A stretch of DNA of 10,905 nt, taken from NCBI GenBank assembly GCA_040880405.1, contig JBBDIM010000199.1, positions 1-10,905 on the forward strand. Direction: 5' to 3'. Position numbers and translations under genes: made by a program. The notes beneath the pieces were generated by a model. The model saw only the letters and a program-made list of their open reading frames with translations, was not told the DNA's origin and searched no databases. Shown piece after piece: positions 5,811-10,905 of this stretch; position 1 is the stretch's first letter; each line of letters starts with the position of its first letter. Source of the stretch: JBBDIM01 sp040880405. Its GTDB lineage: Bacteria; Planctomycetota; Planctomycetia; Pirellulales; Pirellulaceae.

Positions 5811-6815
5811 TCAATGTTTCGCCACCGCATAACGCTCCAAATACTTTTGCGTTACGTCCAGGGCGTCTTTCCGATCAGCCAAGGGTTCGAAATGGCGGGG
5901 ATCGATGGAACCGTCGAGTTGGACATCGTGCAGGTCGACCAGCATGAATGAGCGGGGGGGCGTGACGCGGGTTGTTCCCTCATGCTTTTCCTGTCCATAC
6001 CGCTGGAGCATCAGACGGTGCGGGAAGAGACTCTCGGCACCGATCAGCAGGATCAAAGTGTGGGGTTGGTTTTCCGGGAGCAGGTGCCAGCGATCGAACG
6101 AACCGGCGTCAATCGAATCCACCTCCTCGGGTAGTAGTTTTTTCAGCCGCTCGGTAGAGAGTTGCCCCCGGACAACCCAGAAACGGTTGTCGGCGAGGGC
6201 CAGTTCTTCCACTGGGGCGAATTCAAACTGACCGCAGAGGTTTTCAATCACTTCCGATAACGCGCCCAGCGGTGTCGGCATCAGGCCGCCACTCCCCTGC
6301 CCCGTGTTTCCGGGACGGGTGCCTGCGCTGCCTGTCGACGCGGTCTGCCGAATTGCGTGGCGGACTTTGTCGAGATCAACCACCTGAAAGACCTTTCCCA
6401 GCGGTAGCTCCGATTGACTCCAAAGGAATTGGCCTTGGTCCGAGACCGACTGCGACATCCACATTGGCGAACCCTCCTCGGAGCCATCAAGCCACAGCCG
6501 GTACATCCGCGCGGCCCCGGCGCCCAATTGTTGATAGCCACCTTTGCCGGTGACCAACTGGCCCAGCATGGTCGTCTGGAACCGGATTTCGGCCGAGACG
6601 CTTTGCCGCTCTTCGAGTTGCTGAACGACCTGCTCCAGCAGATGGTCCGCGTCAATATCGGTGCTGGCGGTGCTATCGGGAGAGACCGTATACCCGAGGC
6701 GGTTTTCCGGTCCCTGGTCTCCATTCCCGCCACGCCGAACTGCCCAAAACGCCACCACCGCAATCAAACAGATCGCGCCGATCCAGGGTGTTAATTTGAG
6801 CGGATTACTTTTCAT
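5811..6815 (-). CDS. Membrane-anchored periplasmic protein, possibly LolA/DUF2092-like
   Basis: This is a 334-residue protein that I cannot assign firmly. One N-terminal hydrophobic helix (about 9-26, WIGAICLIAVVAFWAV) follows a short basic start (MKSNPLK) and is followed by RR, so it is a signal anchor or uncleaved signal with the body outside the cytoplasm. A low-complexity Ser/Gly/Asp linker (28-56) precedes a domain with alternating strands: AEIRFQTTMLGQLVTGKGGYQQL (75-97), MYRLWLD, MWMSQS and FLWSQSELPLGKVFQVVDLDKV, and near the end PRSFMLVDLHDVQLDGSIDPRHFEPL. This resembles the LolA/LppX/DUF2092 type of beta-sheet lipid- or lipoprotein-handling protein, but only in outline. A Gly/Thr-rich insert lies at 158-180. 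I chose the ATG at 6815, which puts the hydrophobic helix at the N terminus; the open frame continues to 6959, but that extra part is basic and unlike a signal. No Shine-Dalgarno is seen. Confidence 0.65.
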   Translation of the reverse strand: MKSNPLKLTPWIGAICLIAVVAFWAVRRGGNGDQGPENRLGYTVSPDSTASTDIDADHLLEQVVQQLEERQSVSAEIRFQTTMLGQLVTGKGGYQQLGAGAARMYRLWLDGSEEGSPMWMSQSVSDQGQFLWSQSELPLGKVFQVVDLDKVRHAIRQTASTGSAGTRPGNTGQGSGGLMPTPLGALSEVIENLCGQFEFAPVEELALADNRFWVVRGQLSTERLKKLLPEEVDSIDAGSFDRWHLLPENQPHTLILLIGAESLFPHRLMLQRYGQEKHEGTTRVTPPRSFMLVDLHDVQLDGSIDPRHFEPLADRKDALDVTQKYLERYAVAKH

Positions 6816-7107
6816 GGCACGGTTTTGACGATTTTCCGAAAGATTCCTATCCCACAGCGCCGAACAATAATGCCAAGGGGGTCGTCTTGCGCGGCAAATT
6901 TTCGTTCTCGGGCGAAGATCGCGATTGTAAGGCTTCCCGCCGGTTTGGGTCCACGTCAATCGCCGGCCAATCGGTCCCGAGTGAACTTACCCAAAGTGAA
7001 GTCACACTTTAACTGCCTGTATCGCATCCGACGGATAAAACTCCGGCTCTTGCCGCATTCACAGCCGCTGAGGTTGGCGGCAGCAAGGGTCACGTGAGGG
7101 GGAAATC
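6816..7107. promoter_or_regulatory. Divergent intergenic region with inverted repeat and strong RBS
   Basis: This 292-bp spacer separates two divergent exported-protein genes. It contains a 6-bp inverted repeat AAAGTG-aagtca-CACTTT (6993-7010), about 100 bp before the plus-strand ATG, which might be an operator. It also contains a strong purine-rich Shine-Dalgarno GAGGGGGA (7096-7103), 4-5 nt before the ATG at 7108. I could not find a convincing sigma-70 promoter on either strand. Confidence 0.45.
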
Positions 7108-8253
7108 ATGAAAACGACTTTGTGGACTTGGACCATCTTGAGCCTGACCGCGGCGACCAGCCTCGGCTGCCATGCCCTGGATGGGAAACCGGTGGGTGGC
7201 CATAATCTGCCGCCCGCCCAGATGTTGCGTCACCCCGGGCCCGGAGTCGATGGACCGGGTCCCGGAGTACTTCACCCGCCTCGCATCCAGCAGGCCTCGG
7301 CTAATATGCCGATCGGCCCTGGTGGACCGATGCCCGGCATGCCGGGTGCAATGGCCTCCAGCCAGATCCTGTTTGTCAGCCCGGAAGGGATGCAACTGGC
7401 CTGGGATGTCGGTGGCGTCGGCATGTACGACTCCACTCCCAAGGTGGTCCCCTTCTCAAAGAATTTCCCGCAGGGTGGGATTTATCGGCTGAAGCTGATG
7501 AACATCGAGGGACAACCGGGCGTCGAACTGTACCCGACCCTGGAAGTGGGACCGGCCACGCCGCGAACCGAGGCCTTCCTCGCTCACAACGCGATTCCGA
7601 TCCAGTTCACCGAAGACGACTTTGCCCAAGTTCGCAGCGGCAACTTTGTGACCAAGGTGATCTACCTGCCTTACCCCAACTATCAAGAGTTGGCTCTGGC
7701 CGGTGTCGAGACCTTGGTTTCCACACGGCTTGATCCAGGCGTCGACCCGATCGTCGAAGCGGACCGTCGCGGCACGATCATGGCGATCCTGCGAGTTGGT
7801 AACAAAGACCTGGAAGTACCCGGAGACGAGTACGGCGACGAAGGGATGATGCAGGGAGGCATGATGCCATATGCTGGCATGGGCCATCCTCAGGCTCCCA
7901 TGATGCCTTTCGTAGCCGGAATGACCGTCCCGCAGTATGGGATGCCGCAAACCGGAACCCCGATCGGACTGCCCGGACCGCCCCACATTCCGCTGGGAGG
8001 ACCGGCCGGATTGCAGAAGCATGTGATCAAAAACCACACGCACACGCATATCCCGAATCCGACCTCCAAGGTGGTGCTAAACGTCAAACAGCGTCCCGGC
8101 GTCAGCTATCCGGCTCCGCCGAATCGGGCCTGGGTCGTGGAGGAAAATAACCACCACGTGCCGAACGCTCGTCAGCCGCACGCCGACAAGCACCAGTACA
8201 TCGGCAACCAAGGTGGTGCTGGCGGCGAGTACTGCCCACCGGAACTCCGGTAG
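7108..8253 (+). CDS. Exported protein, probable lipoprotein, with Met/Gly/Pro-rich and His-rich tail
   Basis: This is a 381-residue exported protein of unknown function. The start MKTTLWTWTILSLTAATSLGC is a signal sequence ending in Cys21; SLGC is an imperfect lipobox, so lipid attachment is likely but not certain. A Pro/Gly-rich linker (about 34-82) leads to a folded domain (about 87-236) clearly related to the next gene: GGIYRLKLMNIEG (123-135), ELYPTLEVGP (140-149), IPIQFTEDDFAQ (163-174), GNFVTKVIYLPYP (178-190) and DPIVEADRRGTIMAILRVGNK (213-233). The tail has a Met/Gly/Pro-rich part (about 246-300) and a His-rich segment KHVIKNHTHTHIPNP (304-318). Cys376 stands near the C terminus. The Shine-Dalgarno GAGGGGGA at 7096-7103 fixes the start. 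A strong hairpin separates it from its paralogue, so expression of the two may be unequal. A surface or envelope role is inferred only from export and composition. Confidence 0.8.
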   Translation: MKTTLWTWTILSLTAATSLGCHALDGKPVGGHNLPPAQMLRHPGPGVDGPGPGVLHPPRIQQASANMPIGPGGPMPGMPGAMASSQILFVSPEGMQLAWDVGGVGMYDSTPKVVPFSKNFPQGGIYRLKLMNIEGQPGVELYPTLEVGPATPRTEAFLAHNAIPIQFTEDDFAQVRSGNFVTKVIYLPYPNYQELALAGVETLVSTRLDPGVDPIVEADRRGTIMAILRVGNKDLEVPGDEYGDEGMMQGGMMPYAGMGHPQAPMMPFVAGMTVPQYGMPQTGTPIGLPGPPHIPLGGPAGLQKHVIKNHTHTHIPNPTSKVVLNVKQRPGVSYPAPPNRAWVVEENNHHVPNARQPHADKHQYIGNQGGAGGEYCPPELR

Positions 8254-8270
8254 TCGACAACCTTCATGCT

Positions 8271-8311
8271 GGAAACAGGGTCGCGGGGAAAAACCCTCGA
8301 CCCTGTTTTCC
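8271..8311 (+). terminator. Strong hairpin between the two paralogous genes
   Basis: GGAAACAGGGTCG (8271-8283) pairs with CGACCCTGTTTTCC (8298-8311), with one extra T. The loop can continue the stem through GGG/CCC (8286-8288 / 8294-8296) around AAAAA. It sits 17 bp after the stop at 8253 and about 105 bp before the next start. The T-run (TTTT) lies inside the right arm instead of after it, so it is not a textbook intrinsic terminator. It may act as a partial terminator, an attenuator or an mRNA 3' end stabiliser. Confidence 0.6.
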
Positions 8312-8417
8312 GTGGAGACGTGAGTATGGATCTCGTCCGCTGGACTGGGTCCCTGGGATTGGGTCCCCTGCCCTGCCCCGCATTGGAAGCGGCATTTATC
8401 AAGGAAGATGAATCATC

Positions 8418-9278
8418 GTGAATCGATTGCGATACCGCCGACGAATCGTCGCCTCGCTGCTCGCTTTGGGCTGCCTGGCCAGCGTGGGTATCTCGGCCTC
8501 TTCGGCCAAAGCTCAACAGGGAAGCGTTCCGCTCTACCACGAGAATCTTCCGCCCGGCGCGATCGGACATCTGCAACACATGAAGGGACGCGGGATCACC
8601 GGGTACTTTCAGCCGGTGGAAATTATCGCCCCCGAAGGCGTTCAGATCTCGCTGGTGGTAGATGGCCAGTTCGGCGCGGATGAACCCGCCCCGGTGAAAT
8701 TTGGTTGCCTGATTGGCGGAGTATATCGATTCCGAGTCTCTGGGATTCCGCTTCAGGAAGGCCGCGAACTATTCCCTAGTGTCGAGGTCATCGATCGGCT
8801 CTATCCGCCGGCCGGTCTCGAACTGAAGCATCCGATACCGGTCCACCTGACCGCGGAAGAGATGGCCCTAGCCCTGGATGGCAAGTTTGTCACCCGAGTC
8901 ATCTATCTGGAACCACCCAGAGACGCCCTGCCAATTCAGCAGGAACGTGAGGTGCTTCCATATTTCGAGGTCGCCGCCGGTGCCGATCCGATCCAAGTCG
9001 CCGATGACCTGGGCCGTCCGGTCGCCATTTTGCGAATCGGTTCAAGGGCCCCGATTTTGGACGACCCCGAACCGGGCTTTAGCTTTTCACCTCCAATCAT
9101 GCTGTACTCCAGCGAGTCGGCCCATCAAGCCGCACTCGAGACCCAGGCCGTGTTGCCCGAAGGCTTAAACACCCAGCGGCAAGCAGTTGAGGGAAATTGG
9201 AACTCCGACCGGCAAACCTGGGTCTCCGAGCGACAGCCGGCAACCCAGAACTCGGCTCAGCCACCAGCGCGACGATAA
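8418..9278 (+). CDS. Exported paralogue of the preceding gene
   Basis: This is a 286-residue exported protein of unknown function. The N terminus MNRLRYRRRIVASLLALGC...SSAKAQQ has a basic n-region, a hydrophobic core and an AKA signal peptidase I site at about residue 32. The mature domain aligns along its length with the gene before it: PVEIIAPEGVQISLVVDG (66-83), GGVYRFRVSGIP (100-111), ELFPSVEVID (117-126), IPVHLTAEEMA (140-150), GKFVTRVIYLEPP (155-167), and DPIQVADDLGRPVAILRIGSR (190-210). Unlike that protein it lacks the Met-rich and His-rich tail and instead ends in a polar Gln/Arg/Pro tail (about 235-286). The start is GTG at 8418, chosen because it begins the signal sequence; AAGGA lies about 12-13 nt upstream. 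The stop is 12 bp before the next gene, so those two are probably co-transcribed. Confidence 0.8.
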   Translation: MNRLRYRRRIVASLLALGCLASVGISASSAKAQQGSVPLYHENLPPGAIGHLQHMKGRGITGYFQPVEIIAPEGVQISLVVDGQFGADEPAPVKFGCLIGGVYRFRVSGIPLQEGRELFPSVEVIDRLYPPAGLELKHPIPVHLTAEEMALALDGKFVTRVIYLEPPRDALPIQQEREVLPYFEVAAGADPIQVADDLGRPVAILRIGSRAPILDDPEPGFSFSPPIMLYSSESAHQAALETQAVLPEGLNTQRQAVEGNWNSDRQTWVSERQPATQNSAQPPARR

Positions 9279-9290
9279 CCACGAGCACCG

Positions 9291-10679
9291 ATGGACACGA
9301 TGAATCAATCCGCCTCCCAGTACCGGTTTCAAGTGGTCGCCCTGCTCTGCCTGGTGACGTTAGTCCCCGCCTGCGCGATGACCGGTGGCCAGAATCCCAC
9401 CGGTCCTGCCAAACCGCCGACTCAGCGGCCGAACCCTCAGGCATCCCCTGCCCCGTCGACCGGCGGAACCGCGCCAGTTGCGAATCATCAAGCCGCCAAT
9501 CCTCAAACGGCGGGTCAATATCCGGTGCGGCAAACTTCGGGCGAGGAGCCGGTGGAAAATCCATCGCATGCCGGACCCGCCCCAGGCCAAGCTCAAGGGC
9601 AGGCTCAGATGGTTGGTTTCCCGCGTCATCGGATGCCGCACGGACATCCTCAAGCCGCTTCTTGCCCGCCTGGAATGAACCCATCGATGTGCGGACCAGG
9701 CGGCTGCCCCCCCTACCCCGGCCCTGGTGGATATGGCGGTGGTTATGCCGAATACCTGCCTCCCTGTTGGCCCGAGGATGAATACCTGTTTGATGGTGGC
9801 GATCGGGATAGCAAAGTGCTGGTCGATCCGGAATTCGGGCTGTACGGTCTGCATACCGAAGATACAGTCGGTCACTTCGATACCTTGGACGGACGCCGTG
9901 AGGTGGTCCCCAGCAATCGGGTTTGTGTTTACGCACCCCGCTTCGCCGCGGTCCGAAAAGTTTATGGCCTGGAACAGAACCGACACAACATTCCGGCGAT
10001 CGGCAGCGAGGCCCTGCTGCGGATTCAGAGCCAAGACACGAATCTGATCGCTTCGACCGCCAACCAGCCGCTGCAATTGGGGCGTGATGTCGGCTCCAAC
10101 GGCCTCAACACCCTAGAAGAACGCCAACGAGGCGTCGGCCTGGACAATCGCCAGCAACTGCGTGAGTTCCAGTTGGACTTCAAAGCGTACGAGGACCTCG
10201 CGATCATCAAACTGGGTCAATACGACGCCGGCGAGAAACTTCGCTTGGCCAATGGCGTGCAAAACGCGATCGTCTGGGAACATAACCTAGCGGCCCAAGT
10301 CACCATCGACGGTCTGACAGCCGTGGAAGCCAAATCAGAAGCCTCGCCGCAGCAAACGGTCCATTACGACCTCCCACCCGGCAAGCCTCGCTTGCGGGTC
10401 GTCAAGGTCGCTTCAACCGGCGATGCCAAGGTGGGCGAAATCATCGAGTTCACGCTCCGGTTCGACAACGTAGGGGATCAAAAGATCGGCAACGTGACGA
10501 TCGTCGACAACCTGACCCCGCGGTTAGAACTGATCGAAGGCTCTGCCCAATGCTCGGTCGACGCCGAGTTCCTGACCCAACCCAACGAAAAAGACTCGCT
10601 GGTCCTGCGGTGGGAAATCACCGATCCGCTGGAAGTGGGCGAAGGAGGCGTCATCCGCTTCCAATGCCGCGTGCGGTAG
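9291..10679 (+). CDS. Probable lipoprotein with Pro/Gln-rich linker and C-terminal DUF11 domain
   Basis: This is a 462-residue exported protein. The signal core VVALLCLVTLVPAC ends in a lipobox-like VPAC with Cys28, suggesting a lipoprotein. Residues about 31-125 are a Pro/Gln/Ala/Gly-rich linker. A Cys- and Gly-rich segment follows (SCPPGMNPSMCGPGGCPPYPGPGGYGG, 124-150). Next comes a central part with CWPEDEYLFDGGDRDSKVLVD (159-179), DTVGHFDTLDGRREVVPSNRVCVYAPRFAAVRKVYG (191-226), a pattern I recall from other planctomycete DUF11 proteins. The C-terminal 97 residues (about 366-462) form one DUF11 (PF01345/TIGR01451) Ig-like repeat: LRVVKVAST, GEIIEFTLRFDNVGDQKIGNVTIVDNLTPRLELIEGS, LRWEITDPLEVGEGGVIRFQCRV. 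DUF11 repeats are typical of cell-surface proteins. The start is the ATG at 9291 or the in-frame ATG at 9300; neither has a clear Shine-Dalgarno. It closes the three-gene envelope cluster. Confidence 0.85.
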   Translation: MDTMNQSASQYRFQVVALLCLVTLVPACAMTGGQNPTGPAKPPTQRPNPQASPAPSTGGTAPVANHQAANPQTAGQYPVRQTSGEEPVENPSHAGPAPGQAQGQAQMVGFPRHRMPHGHPQAASCPPGMNPSMCGPGGCPPYPGPGGYGGGYAEYLPPCWPEDEYLFDGGDRDSKVLVDPEFGLYGLHTEDTVGHFDTLDGRREVVPSNRVCVYAPRFAAVRKVYGLEQNRHNIPAIGSEALLRIQSQDTNLIASTANQPLQLGRDVGSNGLNTLEERQRGVGLDNRQQLREFQLDFKAYEDLAIIKLGQYDAGEKLRLANGVQNAIVWEHNLAAQVTIDGLTAVEAKSEASPQQTVHYDLPPGKPRLRVVKVASTGDAKVGEIIEFTLRFDNVGDQKIGNVTIVDNLTPRLELIEGSAQCSVDAEFLTQPNEKDSLVLRWEITDPLEVGEGGVIRFQCRVR

Positions 10680-10693
10680 AGTCGGAAAAGGCG

Positions 10694-10725
10694 GGGTGCC
10701 GTGCAAAAATCCTCGGGTGCCGTGC
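10694..10725. repeat. 11-bp direct repeat
   Basis: GGGTGCCGTGC occurs at 10694-10704 and again at 10715-10725, 21 bp apart. The second copy runs into the hairpin at 10723-10746. Both lie just after the stop of the DUF11 gene. Confidence 0.65.
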
Positions 10726-10746
10726 CCACGCCCTCAAACGTGGGCA
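10723..10746. repeat. Palindrome 1 of 3' intergenic cluster
   Basis: TGCCCACG (10723-10730) and CGTGGGCA (10739-10746) form a perfect 8-bp stem around CCCTCAAA, extendable by a G-T and a C-G pair. No T-run follows. The sequence resembles GC-rich repeats I associate with planctomycete intergenic regions. Confidence 0.6.
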
Positions 10747-10764
10747 TGCTTTGGCTCACAGGCT

Positions 10765-10792
10765 TTCCACCGGCAACACCGCGCCGGTGGAA
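10765..10792. repeat. Palindrome 2 of 3' intergenic cluster
   Basis: TTCCACCGGC (10765-10774) and GCCGGTGGAA (10783-10792) form a perfect 10-bp stem with an 8-base loop. It could end transcription of the envelope cluster only with help, since no T-run follows on the plus strand. Confidence 0.65.
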
Positions 10793-10842
10793 CTTGAAAC
10801 AGCGTCCGAGCGAGCCGCGAGAAACCGTCGCATGTTCTCTTA

Positions 10843-10855
10843 GCCCCAACGGGGC
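10843..10855. repeat. Palindrome 3 (GCCCC-AAC-GGGGC)
   Basis: A 5-bp stem GCCCC/GGGGC with loop AAC is followed by a segment GATAGCCCAGTTGG. I recall this arrangement from planctomycete interspersed repeats, where the second half is itself a palindrome (AGCCCAGGG...CCCTGGG); here that second palindrome is missing or degenerate. This reading is from memory, not from a search. Confidence 0.5.
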
Positions 10856-10905
10856 GTCTCACGATAGCCCAGTTGGTAATACAGAGTCTAAGAGAGTCAA
10901 AAGAA

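Larger units (their letters stand above)
10680..10905. other. Gene-free 3' end of window
   Basis: No supportable gene is seen in the last 226 bases. They hold the direct repeat and the three palindromes listed separately, and end in a purine-rich stretch (AGAGTCTAAGAGAGTCAAAAGAA). Confidence 0.5.

Noticed and set aside
6816..6959. Longer N terminus for the periplasmic protein gene (start at 6959)
   Set aside because: The extra 48 residues are basic and would bury the signal-anchor helix; the ATG at 6815 places MKSNPLK plus the hydrophobic helix at the N terminus as expected.
8408..8683. ATG at 8408 as a gene start
   Set aside because: It is in a different frame from the signal sequence that begins at the GTG at 8418, and its product shows no protein-like pattern.
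9097..9936. Minus-strand open frame of 279 codons across the 8418 and 9291 genes
   Set aside because: It spans the junction of two well-supported exported-protein genes, is very Arg-rich and shows no domain, as expected for an antisense shadow in GC-rich DNA.
10690..10860. Repeats near the 3' end as a CRISPR array
   Set aside because: Only two copies of an 11-bp repeat are present, spacers are not regular, and no cas gene is in the window.

Overview
The window looks like a piece of a planctomycete chromosome, most likely from the Pirellulales. This rests on moderately high GC, Hanks-type kinase sequence of the kind abundant in that phylum, weak Shine-Dalgarno use at several genes, a pair of planctomycete-style exported paralogues next to a DUF11 lipoprotein, and a 3' intergenic cluster of GC-rich palindromes that resembles planctomycete intergenic repeats. 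This is recognition by eye; no database was searched. No RNA genes, CRISPR array, transposase or prophage genes were seen.

Left part (1-3719): the C-terminal part of a soluble Ser/Thr protein kinase with an unusual DFS motif is followed by accA (acetyl-CoA carboxylase alpha subunit), which ends at a convincing intrinsic terminator. A CvpA-like membrane protein follows on the minus strand. Divergent from it is a YdjM/DUF457-type membrane-bound putative metal-dependent hydrolase.

Middle (3716-6815): four minus-strand genes read right to left. They are a membrane-anchored periplasmic protein of unknown role; a small cytosolic protein that I read as a compact class II (anthrax edema factor/CyaA/ExoY type) nucleotidyl-cyclase-like domain; a four-helix membrane protein of unknown function; and dtd (D-aminoacyl-tRNA deacylase). 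The last two are only 6 bp apart and probably translationally coupled. dtd and the hydrolase converge with their stop codons sharing a TTAA. The cyclase-like gene is the most interesting item: the metal-binding DYD pair, the two spaced lysines, an upstream arginine at the ExoY-like distance and an HGxE motif all occur in the family order, in only 221 residues and without a secretion signal.

Right part (7108-10679): three plus-strand genes for exported proteins form a cell-envelope cluster. Two are diverged tandem paralogues (one with a Met/Gly/Pro-rich and His-rich tail), separated by a strong hairpin. The third is a probable lipoprotein with a Pro/Gln-rich linker, a Cys-rich segment and a C-terminal DUF11 domain. 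The last 226 bases hold no gene but contain direct repeats and three palindromes that look like mobile or REP-like intergenic repeat material.
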